Shown one piece after another: positions 38,672 to 47,646 of a stretch of 64,000 nucleotides of DNA. Below the pieces are notes generated by a model. The model was given only the letters and a program-made list of their open reading frames with translations, did no database searches and was not told the origin of the DNA. How positions within the stretch are numbered: position 1 is the first letter of the stretch; each line of letters starts with the position of its first letter. The position numbers were made by a program, and so were the translations under genes. The DNA comes from Cytobacillus oceanisediminis (GTDB taxonomy: Bacteria > Bacillota > Bacilli > Bacillales > Cytobacillaceae). The stretch spans positions 4,457,501 through 4,521,500 of the forward strand of contig NZ_CP065511.1 of NCBI RefSeq assembly GCF_022811925.1, given 5' to 3'.

Positions 38672-38870
38672 TTCAAGATGTTCACCTCAATGATAAGAAA
38701 CACATAAGTGCTGTTGGCACTCTATTTTAAAGCAGTCCATGATCTGCTATTTTTTCAAACAGCCGCAGGACCATTTTTTAACAAATTATGTCAATTATCC
38801 CTATCCAATTTGCCCATAAAGGTAGAATTCGACAGAAACCTTCTAAATTCCTTTTTTCCTAAAAATTATT

Positions 38871-38910
38871 CATTTAAAAGAAACCGGATTAATCCGGTTT
38901 CTTTTAAATG
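38871..38910. terminator. terminator after mreD (perfect 40-nt palindrome)
   Basis: CATTTAAAAGAAACCGGATT followed immediately by its exact reverse complement; T-rich on both sides. The 38672-38938 gap otherwise shows only AT-rich sequence that should contain the minC promoter. Confidence 0.88.
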
Positions 38911-38938
38911 AATTGTGAAATTATATCACTTCGAACGG

Positions 38939-39454
38939 TTAGTCGTTTAAGCTATCTGCAAATTTTTCCGAAAGTCTTTTAAATGGATAAACAGCTAATA
39001 TAATGAAAATGGCATTTAATATTAGAGTTGGCACGAGACGGGACGAAAGAAAGGCTGCAAAGACCATATCAGTATGATGAATTAATAAGTTCATCTGGTA
39101 GACACCGGCCTCAAGGAGGGTGATGCCTAAGAGCACAATGATGGAAGCCATAGCCATATTCGTCTGAAGAATTTTCATTAGTTTGGTTGTAATAAAAGCA
39201 ATGACTGGAAATAGAAACAGGTAAATGCCGATAATTTCCACGTACACAATATCAAAAAGCAAGCCGAATAATAAACCGTAAAGAATTCCGTGCTTTCTTG
39301 AACCAAAAATGGTCAAAAAAAGCAATCCGGCCATCAGGAAACGGGGAATTGCTATTTTTCCGCTGCCTAACAAATCATGCGGAGTTAATTGAACAAATAT
39401 GCTTTCACCGATAAATAAGGCCAGGAGTATGAGTGGAAGAAGGAATCTTCTCAC
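38939..39454 (-). CDS. mreD: rod shape-determining protein MreD
   Basis: 171 aa with five to six TM helices (LPLILLALFIGESIFV, FLMAGLLFLTIFG, HGILYGLLFGLLFDIVYVE). It is part of the elongasome with MreB/MreC. Start GTG 39452-39454 has GGAGGAGG upstream and overlaps the mreC stop by 4 nt (GTGA). Confidence 0.95.
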   Translation of the reverse strand: MRRFLLPLILLALFIGESIFVQLTPHDLLGSGKIAIPRFLMAGLLFLTIFGSRKHGILYGLLFGLLFDIVYVEIIGIYLFLFPVIAFITTKLMKILQTNMAMASIIVLLGITLLEAGVYQMNLLIHHTDMVFAAFLSSRLVPTLILNAIFIILAVYPFKRLSEKFADSLND

Positions 39455-40335
39455 AGTTCCTCCTCCTTCTCATCAACCATTTCCATTAGTTCAGGCTGTA
39501 AAGCACCTCTTTTAACAACCATTACATGTCCAATATCGTAGAAATCTGCCCCCGGCTTAACATAGGCGGTCTGGGTAAGACCAAATTCATCAGGAACAAC
39601 ATCAACAACCTTCCCAATCGGAAGGCTCTCAGGAAAGACGCCGCCTAGACCTGATGTAATAACGTTTTGATCCTTTTTTACCTTTGCATCATAAGGAATT
39701 CGCTTAAGCAAAAGAAGACCTTTTTCTTTATCATAGCCTTCAATCAGACCGAAAAAGTTATTCTCGCCTGCCTGAATTTTAGCAGAGATGCGATTTGTCG
39801 GGTCCATTGAACTAAGAAGCTGAACTGTTGAAGTAAAGGTATTGCTACTTTTCACTTTGCCGATCAGGCCTTTAGACGTAATGACAGCCATGTTCGGTTC
39901 AATGCCAGCATTTTTCCCTTTATTAATGATAAGCAATTCATGCCATCTGTCGGGATTTCTTCCTATAACAGTTGCCTGCTTTGGCTCAAATTCACTTAAA
40001 GAGTCTTTCTTATCCAAAATCTCACGAAGTTCTGTATTATCCTTTTTCAGCCGCTGAACCTCAGACTCAAGGCGTGCAAGTTCATCCAGTCTTGTCTTCA
40101 AATCTTTATTTTCTTTGTATGTATTTTGCAAGTCTTCGATATTTTCAAAGAATCCTGCCACATAATTCACAGGGCTGGAAACAGCATTTTGTATAAACCC
40201 GGTAGTATCTTTTAAAAATTGTTCAGGCCAGGTCAAATTTTCTCTATCTTTTAAAGAAAATCCAATCAATGCCACGAGAATAATAATGCTGACAAGCAAA
40301 ATAATCAGGCGTTTGTTCAGAAAGAACTGTGGCAT
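39451..40335 (-). CDS. mreC: rod shape-determining protein MreC
   Basis: 294 aa: one N-terminal TM (LIILLVSIIILVALIGF), a coiled coil (YKENKDLKTRLDELARLESEVQRLKKDN) and the beta-barrel MreC domain (GKNAGIEPNMAVITSKGLIGKV). Bridges MreB and penicillin-binding proteins. ATG with GAGGTGTAACGG upstream. The repeat copy B lies between it and mreB. Confidence 0.97.
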   Translation of the reverse strand: MPQFFLNKRLIILLVSIIILVALIGFSLKDRENLTWPEQFLKDTTGFIQNAVSSPVNYVAGFFENIEDLQNTYKENKDLKTRLDELARLESEVQRLKKDNTELREILDKKDSLSEFEPKQATVIGRNPDRWHELLIINKGKNAGIEPNMAVITSKGLIGKVKSSNTFTSTVQLLSSMDPTNRISAKIQAGENNFFGLIEGYDKEKGLLLLKRIPYDAKVKKDQNVITSGLGGVFPESLPIGKVVDVVPDEFGLTQTAYVKPGADFYDIGHVMVVKRGALQPELMEMVDEKEEEL

Positions 40336-40433
40336 CCGTTACACCTCGATTAATATTTTTTCAGGAAAAATTGCGCCATTCAGGCACTGCTCAACAAAAT
40401 ATAACATATATCTGCGAAATTATCATTTCACTT

Positions 40434-40510
40434 AGAAAAGCGGAAGCGCCTTGCCCACCCCCGACACCTCGAGGGGGTAGGCGCTGCAGCTAGACAGTTC
40501 TCGACGTTCA
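40434..40510 (+). repeat. dispersed palindromic repeat, copy B (77-nt core)
   Basis: Starts AGAAAAGCGGAAGCGCC; CCCCC/GGGGG inner stem around CTCGAG; AGCGCC pairs with GGCGCT; ends GACGTTCA. It differs from copy C at three of 77 positions. It lies in the mreB-mreC gap, with its sense strand opposite to the operon. Confidence 0.88.
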
Positions 40511-40541
40511 AAATGTTTTCTTATTTTATAAACCAAATTTG

Positions 40542-40576
40542 AGCCCATGCACTTATTAAGAAGTGAATGGGCTTTT
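40542..40576 (+). terminator. hairpin with plus-strand T-run between mreB and mreC
   Basis: Imperfect stem AGCCCATGCACTT / AAGTGAATGGGCT with a 6-nt loop, followed on the plus strand by TTTTC. On the minus strand, where the mre genes lie, no T-run follows. The orientation therefore suits transcripts coming from repeat copy B rather than mreB. Confidence 0.5.
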
Positions 40577-40600
40577 TCATTTTCTTATTCAGGATTCAAT

Positions 40601-41623
40601 TTATCTGGATTCTTTAGCTTTCGTTTTGAATAAATCGATATGGTCAAGAGCTTTTCCAGTACCAATTGCGACACAGTCCAATGGGTTTTCTGCAATAAGG
40701 ACAGGCATTTTCGTTTCTTCGCTGATTACCTTGTCCAGGTTGCGGAGAAGCGCTCCCCCGCCAGTAAGGACAATACCTCGGTCCATAATATCTGCCGCTA
40801 GTTCAGGAGGAGTTTTTTCAAGAGTATTTTTTACTGCATCCACAATTGCATAAACAGTATCATTCAACGCTTTTGAAATTTCTTCAGCAGTAATTTCAAT
40901 TGTTTTTGGCAGGCCTGTCAGCAGATCGCGGCCGCGTATTTCCATGTTTTCGACGCCTTCCGGATCTCCAGCAGAACCCACTTCCACTTTAATCGTTTCT
41001 GCTGTACGGTCACCAATCATTAAGTTGTAATTTTTGCGGATATAATTGATGATCGCGTCATCCATTTCATCACCGGCAATGCGGATGGATTGGCTCGTAA
41101 CAATTCCGCCCAAGGAAATGATGGCTACTTCAGTAGTACCTCCCCCGATATCGACCACCATGCTTCCTGTCGGTTCCCAAACAGGAAGATTAGCCCCGAT
41201 TGCAGCGGCAAACGGCTCTTCGATGGTATAAGCATCGCGTGCCCCTGCCTGGCGGGTGGCATCGACTACAGCACGTTCTTCAACGGCTGTAATGCCGGAT
41301 GGCACACAAACCATTACATATGGCTTGCCTGAAAAGAAGCCCTTATTTTTATTGGCCTGTTTAATATAATATTTCATCATGACAGCGGTTGTTTCATAAT
41401 CCGCAATTACGCCATCCTTCATTGGACGCAGAGCGACAATATTGCCGGGTGTACGGCCGATCATATTTTTTGCGTCATTGCCGACTGCTACAATATTTTT
41501 AGTATCTGTCTGCAGAGCTACTACTGACGGCTCTCTGACAACAATTCCTTTTCCTTTCACATAGACAAGTGTATTAGCTGTCCCTAAATCTATTCCAAGG
41601 TCTCTAGTACCGATTCCAAACAT
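40601..41623 (-). CDS. mreB: cell shape-determining actin homologue MreB
   Basis: 340 aa. Phosphate-1 motif [13 protein letters not shown], phosphate-2 [12 protein letters not shown] and adenosine motif [15 protein letters not shown] are complete. It organises lateral wall synthesis. ATG with GGGAGATACC upstream. First gene of mreBCD. Confidence 0.98.
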   Translation of the reverse strand: MFGIGTRDLGIDLGTANTLVYVKGKGIVVREPSVVALQTDTKNIVAVGNDAKNMIGRTPGNIVALRPMKDGVIADYETTAVMMKYYIKQANKNKGFFSGKPYVMVCVPSGITAVEERAVVDATRQAGARDAYTIEEPFAAAIGANLPVWEPTGSMVVDIGGGTTEVAIISLGGIVTSQSIRIAGDEMDDAIINYIRKNYNLMIGDRTAETIKVEVGSAGDPEGVENMEIRGRDLLTGLPKTIEITAEEISKALNDTVYAIVDAVKNTLEKTPPELAADIMDRGIVLTGGGALLRNLDKVISEETKMPVLIAENPLDCVAIGTGKALDHIDLFKTKAKESR

Positions 41624-41783
41624 AAATGGTATCTCCCTTTCTGATACAAATTGCTCATTTTCCTAAGTAAGGTATTTTAATGGAATTTTCTTTAATTTTT
41701 CTAGTACAATGAACCTCCAAAAAGCAAGGCATCTCAAAAATCATAACCATTATTATAGCGCAACGTCAAATAAAAACATAGTG

Positions 41784-42473
41784 TTATAAATACCCTTTTT
41801 CCTTTAAACTGACAAATTTATTTTCACCGATGATAAGATGGTCCAGCACATCGATGCCGATTATTTTTCCGGACTCTGCAAGTCTCTTGGTTACTTCAAT
41901 ATCTTCCCGGCTTGGAGTCGGATCACCGCTCGGATGATTATGAATGCAGATAATGGACGCAGCCGATCTGCGAAATGCCTCTTTAAAGACCTCTCTCGGA
42001 TGAACAATTGAAGCATTCAGGCTTCCAATAAAGATAGTCTGCTTATGCAGCACCTGATTTTTTGTATTTAAATAAAGGCATACAAAATGTTCCTGAGACA
42101 GGAATCGCATTTCATGCATAACATAATTTGCTCCATCCTCAGGAGAACGGATAATATATCTGTCGTCATATGTGAGATTGGAAATCCTCCGGCCGATTTC
42201 AACTGCTGACAGCAGCTGAATTGCCTTTGCAGATCCTATTCCTTTAATGGCCGTTATTTCATCCAGGGACGCATCCTTTAATAGCCGGAGTCCTTCAAAA
42301 TGGGTAAGAAGCCTATTCGCTAATTGCAGAACAGATTCATCTTTCGTACCTGTTCTGAGTAAAATCGCTATCAGTTCATGATTGGATAAGCTTTGCGGAC
42401 CATTTTGGACAAAGCGCTCACGAGGGCGTTCATCTTGAGGGAAATCTTTAATCAATAGAGTATCCGTTTGCAT
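41784..42473 (-). CDS. radC: RadC/JAMM domain DNA repair-associated protein
   Basis: 229 aa: N-terminal HhH-like part (DEITAIKGIGSAKAIQL) and JAMM metalloprotease-like motif CIHNHPSGDPTPSREDIE. Biochemical role is unresolved despite the historical name. ATG with GGAGG upstream. The maf-radC-mreB order is usual in Bacillus. Confidence 0.95.
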   Translation of the reverse strand: MQTDTLLIKDFPQDERPRERFVQNGPQSLSNHELIAILLRTGTKDESVLQLANRLLTHFEGLRLLKDASLDEITAIKGIGSAKAIQLLSAVEIGRRISNLTYDDRYIIRSPEDGANYVMHEMRFLSQEHFVCLYLNTKNQVLHKQTIFIGSLNASIVHPREVFKEAFRRSAASIICIHNHPSGDPTPSREDIEVTKRLAESGKIIGIDVLDHLIIGENKFVSLKEKGYL

Positions 42474-42524
42474 ATTTTCCTCCCTAAACTCTGGGGCCAG
42501 GGAGCTGAAGATGAAAAAAGTATA

Positions 42525-43094
42525 TTAAGGAAGCGAATACCCCGCTTTCCTTAATTCACGAACCGTTCTAGAGACAGGAAGGCCCACAACAGAGAAATAA
42601 TCTCCGGTTATGCTTTTTACGAGCATGCTGCCAATGCCTTGTATCCCATATGCACCTGCCTTGTCAAATGGTTCACCGGTGCCAATATAAGAGTTAATTT
42701 CTTCATCCGTTAACTCCCAGAACACCACATCAGTTTTTTCATAAAATGTAATTACATTTTCAGGCGCCACGATGGATACACCTGTGTAAACAGAATGGGT
42801 GGTTCCAGACAGACTTTTGAGCATAGTGAAGGCTTCCTTGCTGCTGCCTGGCTTTCCTAAAACATTGCCGTCTTTAACTACAACTGTATCTGAGCCAATT
42901 ACATATGAATCAGGATGTTTATTAAATACAGCCTGTGCCTTTCTAAGGGCAAGCTCCTTCACGATTTCTCCTGGTGACAGCACTGGATTAAAACTTTCAT
43001 CGACATCACTGCTGGAGACTTCAAATTTCAAATGAAGATTTTCAAGAAGTTCTTTTCGCCGCGGGGAAGAAGAGGCTAAAATGAGGTTTTGCAT
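42525..43094 (-). CDS. maf: Maf nucleotide pyrophosphatase
   Basis: 189 aa. LILASSSPRRKELLENL, GSDTVVVKDGNVLGKP and FDKAGAYGIQGIGS are Maf signatures. Maf proteins hydrolyse dTTP/UTP and modified nucleotides; in B. subtilis overexpression blocks septation. ATG with AAGGTGA upstream. Confidence 0.96.
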   Translation of the reverse strand: MQNLILASSSPRRKELLENLHLKFEVSSSDVDESFNPVLSPGEIVKELALRKAQAVFNKHPDSYVIGSDTVVVKDGNVLGKPGSSKEAFTMLKSLSGTTHSVYTGVSIVAPENVITFYEKTDVVFWELTDEEINSYIGTGEPFDKAGAYGIQGIGSMLVKSITGDYFSVVGLPVSRTVRELRKAGYSLP

Positions 43095-43326
43095 GTAATC
43101 ACCTTACCTTTATGTATCATATTGGGAGATACAGGTTAATCGTATCAAAAAATTGCCAGACAAACAATTTTAAAGAGGTAATTTATAGATATTTTTATCA
43201 TAAATTATCGAATAATGACAAAAAGAAAGAGTCTGTCTAAATTTCCCGAACAGACTCCATTTAATATGTGATATTTCCCAGAAAATATTCGAATCGGATA
43301 TTATTATGGCACAATATGCCGGGTCC

Positions 43327-44406
43327 TTACTGCCCGTCTGACTGCAGCAAGGTCTGATAAGCAGCAAGAAACGCCAGCAGGTGCTCCTGAATTTTACCGG
43401 CTGATGCAGAATCACCTGTCTGCTGGTATGTGTCTATTTGCTTCGAAGCATCCAAAAGTTCTTCTCTTATAGAAATCAGGCTTTTATTTTTAATTTGATC
43501 GGCCGGCAGATCATTCACTGCCTTGCTATGATTTTTTATTTCCTCAGCCGCCTCAGGGGTTATGGAGCTGCCGAGAGAGGCACTGGCTGCACCTTCTGAA
43601 AGGCTTTGATAAAAAGCAGGAGCATTTTCAGCCAGTTTTTTCTCTTCGGCATTCAGCCCTTCAATTGCTTTACCTTCAAAGGCAACTTCTTTTGCAAATA
43701 CATCAATCCCTTTGCTTTTTAGATCCGCACCTATTTCCTTAGCCTGATCAAGGCTTCCCGATACCCCTAAAAAAAGAAAAGTCTGCTCACCTATATTTAT
43801 TGATTGGCTATAGACTCCCTTTTGTGTGTTAGCTTCCTGGATTTGCTGTGCTGCTTCACTGTTTGAGAAAACGCCGCCTTGAACTACGTATGCTGTTAGT
43901 GTCTCTAAAGCGGCAGCTGCAGCGGGAGTCTGCTGATTTGATGCTGCCGGAGTGTCATTAATTGGGGGCGCCAGAGTTTCTGCTGCCTGATCTGTAAATA
44001 CAAGCTTCAGCATGATGAATCCAAAGCTGGTCCCGAGCAGTACAGCAAAAAATACAGCCAGAAAAATGGATGTTAAGAATCCTTGCTTATTTCTTCCCTG
44101 GAATTTTTTAGCCAGTGTGCTCAGCCCATTTTTAGCTGGTGATTTAGGAGGAGCTGCTTTTTTATATTCCTTTATATCCGCATCCTCCGTTTCCTCAGGC
44201 AGAATCCAATCGAAGCTGTCATCCGCCTCTTTGCCGGCCGCTGTTTGTATGGATGCGAAAAATTCAGTTTGTTCCTGCTTTTTCTGTCTATCCAGCTGTC
44301 TCGGATCCCATGCTTTCTCCTGCATTTCTTCCTTCTTCTCCTGAAACGGACGGTCCTTGCCATTTATCTTAATCGTGATCGTTTTTTCGCTTTTAGGCTT
44401 GTCCAC
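43327..44406 (-). CDS. spoIIB: stage II sporulation protein B (SPOR domain)
   Basis: 359 aa: acidic/charged N-terminal cytoplasmic region, one TM (FLTSIFLAVFFAVLLGTSFGF, about residues 109-130), then an extracytoplasmic SPOR-like domain (LTAYVVQGGVFSNSEAAQQI and FLFLGVSGSLDQAKEIGADLKSKGIDVF). It lies between maf and comC exactly as spoIIB does in B. subtilis, where it helps septal peptidoglycan remodelling for engulfment. Sequence is poorly conserved, so the name rests on topology and position. GTG start with GGAGGATGAGAT upstream. Confidence 0.85.
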   Translation of the reverse strand: MDKPKSEKTITIKINGKDRPFQEKKEEMQEKAWDPRQLDRQKKQEQTEFFASIQTAAGKEADDSFDWILPEETEDADIKEYKKAAPPKSPAKNGLSTLAKKFQGRNKQGFLTSIFLAVFFAVLLGTSFGFIMLKLVFTDQAAETLAPPINDTPAASNQQTPAAAAALETLTAYVVQGGVFSNSEAAQQIQEANTQKGVYSQSINIGEQTFLFLGVSGSLDQAKEIGADLKSKGIDVFAKEVAFEGKAIEGLNAEEKKLAENAPAFYQSLSEGAASASLGSSITPEAAEEIKNHSKAVNDLPADQIKNKSLISIREELLDASKQIDTYQQTGDSASAGKIQEHLLAFLAAYQTLLQSDGQ

Positions 44407-44460
44407 ATCTCATCCTCCTTCCGTGCCGTTTCCTGAATTGTTTTCATCCTAACATAAGGA

Positions 44461-44494
44461 AAAAAAAAAATAACAAGACTTTTGTCGTCTTGTT
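44461..44494 (-). terminator. strong terminator upstream of spoIIB (downstream of comC)
   Basis: 8-bp stem AACAAGAC / GTCTTGTT with a 7-nt loop, followed by a ten-base T-run (one A) on the minus strand. It lies only about 55 nt before the spoIIB start, so the spoIIB promoter must fit in that gap. Confidence 0.85.
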
Positions 44495-44533
44495 ACGGAA
44501 GGATTTCGTCAAATTTTTCATTTGGATTTTCGT

Positions 44534-44665
44534 TTAATTTTCTGTAATTAAATCAGGGTCTAATTTATTTATGGGGATTCCTTCATTGCCATCAGAATAG
44601 CATAAACTTCGCTTTTCGCCTTTAAAACAAACAGCGGTTATGGATTTTCCGCTGAAATATAACAA
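44534..44665 (-). other. possible small ORF or gene remnant between comC and spoIIB
   Basis: A 43-codon frame from TTG 44663-44665 gives LLYFSGKSITAVCFKGEKRS and then LCYSDGNEGIPINKLDPDLI, which reads like real protein rather than noise. It has no ribosome binding site and stops appear close upstream. It could be the C-terminal remnant of a lost gene. The rest of the 44495-44769 gap shows nothing else. Confidence 0.25.
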
Positions 44666-44769
44666 ACAAAGAGTCTATCATTTCCACATTTTATTTTATA
44701 TAAAAAGAAATATAAATTACGAAAAAAACCGATCTTATTCTCATTAACTCCGGCAATTCTGAGTATCTT

Positions 44770-45522
44770 TTATAGGAATAAGCTAAAGTACCATTCTATC
44801 AATTCATTGCCATAAAAGTAGGCAATTATTGTTCCTATACCAATAAAAGGACCGAATGGAATTGGTTTCCCCTTTTTCACAACTCCTATAAACATGCCTA
44901 TACCACCTAGAAATGCTCCAAACAAAGTGGCTAGAAAAAACGAAAGCAAAACAAGCTTCACACCTAAAGCAATACCAATAACTGAGTATAGCTTTATATC
45001 ACCTCCACCCATGCCGCCTTTACTGATTACAGCTATAAATAAAAGTAGTAAAAAACCAAGTACCCCACCTGCTAAACTGTCCCACCAAGGAGAAAGAGGA
45101 ATAAGAATACGTTCTGCTGTTAGGGTCACACCAAAAACTAAGAGAACTTTATTTGGAATGATCATATATTTATAGTCAGATACAAATATAATGACCATAA
45201 GAGAAACTAGTGTCCAGGCAACAATCAACTCGGAAGTCCACCCTAAAATTAATGGAGCAGCAGCAAACAAAGTACCTGTCGCAAGCTCCACAGCCGGATA
45301 TAAGACTGAAACTGACACCTTACAGCGCCTGCATTTTCCACCTAGAAATACATAAGAAAAAATTGGGACAAGCTCCAAATATGATAAAGTATGCTTACAG
45401 TGTTTACAATGTGACCTCGGCTTTACTATTGATTGATTTTCAGGAACTCTTAGGCCAACTACATTGTAGAAGGAACCTAGTATGGAACCGAATAAAAATA
45501 ATATTATTAAGAGATTTAGCAT
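44770..45522 (-). CDS. comC: type IV prepilin peptidase/N-methyltransferase ComC
   Basis: 250 aa A24 aspartic peptidase with about seven TM helices. N-terminal methyltransferase-linked zinc cysteines (CKHCKHT, CRRCKVS) and the catalytic aspartates in VSDYKYMIIPN and GGGDIKLYS are present. It processes ComG pseudopilins for DNA uptake. ATG 45520-45522 has no clear ribosome binding site, and the gene with its flanks is more AT-rich than its neighbours. The gap 45523-45815 contains AT-rich sequence only. Confidence 0.93.
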   Translation of the reverse strand: MLNLLIILFLFGSILGSFYNVVGLRVPENQSIVKPRSHCKHCKHTLSYLELVPIFSYVFLGGKCRRCKVSVSVLYPAVELATGTLFAAAPLILGWTSELIVAWTLVSLMVIIFVSDYKYMIIPNKVLLVFGVTLTAERILIPLSPWWDSLAGGVLGFLLLLFIAVISKGGMGGGDIKLYSVIGIALGVKLVLLSFFLATLFGAFLGGIGMFIGVVKKGKPIPFGPFIGIGTIIAYFYGNELIEWYFSLFL

Positions 45523-45815
45523 AAATATTAACGCGTCGGCTCAGGCACAAGAAAGCTGATTTCCTCAGTGTCCTATTATATTATAGAGGTCCTCAAATAT
45601 TGTTATATGCCCGCAGCTTGTTTCCTCCTTCAAAATTTGTAAAAATAAAAGTTGCTCAATTGAATATGAATATGCTTGAACAGTAGATGTGTAATCTTTA
45701 TGAACTTTAATGATTTAAGAGGTAAAAGAAAATTCCTCAAGTATATATTAATAACATTATACCAATACACCCATAAGAACAATATATCTAATAGGTAAAA
45801 AGGTTTATTTTTGCA

Positions 45816-45852
45816 CAAAAAAATCCTTTTGACAAACAAAAGGATTTTCACT
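45816..45852 (-). terminator. terminator after diguanylate cyclase gene
   Basis: 12-bp stem AAAATCCTTTTG / CAAAAGGATTTT with a short loop, then TTTTTTT on the minus strand. Its 5' arm overlaps the stop codon of the gene. Confidence 0.88.
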
Positions 45853-47563
45853 TCACATACTCCGCAACCCTATTCCTCCCTGCGCGCTTAGCTCCAACAT
45901 ATAAAGCTCGGTCAGCATGGCGTATAAGGGCCAGTGAATCATCAGCATCTTCAGGTGCAGCAGCTACCCCAATAGAGGCGGTTATATAAACTTTTGTGCT
46001 GCTGTGGCTTCCATCGATATTCTGTTTGAGTATGAATGGACGGTTGGCAATGGTCTGCCTGATTAGCTCTGCCCAGCCTATCGCATCGTCTTTGCTGGTA
46101 TCAGGCATTAAGACAACAAATTCCTCGCCGCCATATCGGGCAGCAATTCCTGCCGTATCTATTAAATTTGTCAGCCGATCAGCCAGTTCGCAGAGGATTT
46201 CATTACCGCTTTGGTGCCCATAAGTATCGTTCACTTTTTTAAAATGATCGATGTCAAGTATGATGAGTGAGAGGATTTCTCTTTCACCATTTTGCAATCT
46301 GCTGAATTCTTCATTTAATTTAGCTTCCATATATCTATAATTGAATAGTTCCGTTAACGCACAGCGCTCGCTTTTGGCTTTTGTTTCCTCATAGTGCTTT
46401 GCATTCTCAATTGCTATCGCAAAATGCGAACATAAAATATCGACAATCATGAGCTGTGACTTTTCATATGCCCTCTTTTTTGCAGAAGAAAGCAGCAGAA
46501 TCCCCAATACTTCATTACTTCGGACTATCGGAACACAAATAATGCTTTCGGCATCTACAGGCAAGAATTCCTTAGCAATGCTTTTCCATTTCTTCCTCGA
46601 ATGGAAAAGGGCAGATTTTCGGGTGCCCAAAACCAATCCGCTGATTCCCTCACTCTTTTTGGTAGGCTTAAGGTCATTCGGCTTTATTTGGCCACGCTCA
46701 ATTCGGTAAATCGTGTGAAGTTCATCGTTATCCTTAATATCCAGAATATAGGCATAGTCAACAGGCATCATTTCGCTCAATTTCAAAATGAAAAGCTCCA
46801 TAACCTCATCCACATCAAGGCGCTCTGCCATTTGATGCCCTATATCTGCGGCTTTTTGAAGGTAATCAATAACCTTTTCACTTGAGTAATAAAGATGAAG
46901 AATAATTGAAAGACTTACAAATGGCACCCCTACAAACAGCAGTGCAAGAATTCCCACTTCAGCATATAAAATGTAAAGGATAAGGCCAATCGGGAATGTT
47001 ATGAGAGAGGTAATAGTTTCCCATATAAGGTCTTTTTCCAGAAAAGATATTTTCCTGCCATACAATGCAGCCTGAATTACGCTGATCAATACCTGATTTA
47101 GAGTAAAATGGATTACTGGGTATGCTGCAGCAACCCAGAAATATTGGGGATTGGCTATTAGATCTACGCCTATTTTGCCTCCCATTGCAAAGTAAGCCAG
47201 CCCGCTCAATAAAGATAATGTAAAGAACAGAAGTGAGTTAAGCGGCAGACGAAACAGCTGATCCTTTTGTATTTTCAGCCTTAAAAGAAGTACCAGGATC
47301 CCCAATTGGACCATTATCATTTCAGCAAGGAGCCCAAAGGTTAAAAACACTGCCATCGTAACCCATTGAATTAAAAAGATTGGTGTATTATTGATTACCA
47401 TCGGCATGGAAGAAACGAAAAACATCAATATGAAAAAGGCAAACAAACTGATTCCCTGTCCTGAAAAATCGGGAGGGTAAAAATGATAGGTTAGCATGGA
47501 ACCTGCAGGAAATATCAGTATCCATAATAACCATATTATTTTTTTGGCTTGTGAACTAACTAT
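45848..47563 (-). CDS. membrane GAF-GGDEF diguanylate cyclase, apparent ATA start
   Basis: About 571 aa: six or more N-terminal TM helices (to about residue 215), a GAF domain (about 245-385) and a C-terminal GGDEF domain with DIDHFKKVNDTYGHQSGNEIL and active-site RYGGEEFVVLMPD. It should make c-di-GMP from two GTP; no inhibitory RxxD site is seen five residues upstream of GGEEF. The best ribosome binding site, GGAGGAGGGG, is followed after 6 nt by ATA (47561-47563) then GTT-AGT-TCA. The only standard in-frame starts upstream are TTGs at 47579-47581 and 47621-47623, without binding sites. Confidence 0.85.
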   Translation of the reverse strand: MVSSQAKKIIWLLWILIFPAGSMLTYHFYPPDFSGQGISLFAFFILMFFVSSMPMVINNTPIFLIQWVTMAVFLTFGLLAEMIMVQLGILVLLLRLKIQKDQLFRLPLNSLLFFTLSLLSGLAYFAMGGKIGVDLIANPQYFWVAAAYPVIHFTLNQVLISVIQAALYGRKISFLEKDLIWETITSLITFPIGLILYILYAEVGILALLFVGVPFVSLSIILHLYYSSEKVIDYLQKAADIGHQMAERLDVDEVMELFILKLSEMMPVDYAYILDIKDNDELHTIYRIERGQIKPNDLKPTKKSEGISGLVLGTRKSALFHSRKKWKSIAKEFLPVDAESIICVPIVRSNEVLGILLLSSAKKRAYEKSQLMIVDILCSHFAIAIENAKHYEETKAKSERCALTELFNYRYMEAKLNEEFSRLQNGEREILSLIILDIDHFKKVNDTYGHQSGNEILCELADRLTNLIDTAGIAARYGGEEFVVLMPDTSKDDAIGWAELIRQTIANRPFILKQNIDGSHSSTKVYITASIGVAAAPEDADDSLALIRHADRALYVGAKRAGRNRVAEYVK

Positions 47564-47646
47564 CTTTTTCCCCTCCTCCAATTTATTCAGGAAAATAGTC
47601 GGATAATACGAACATTTTATCAAATTTTCTAACTTTTGTCATATTT

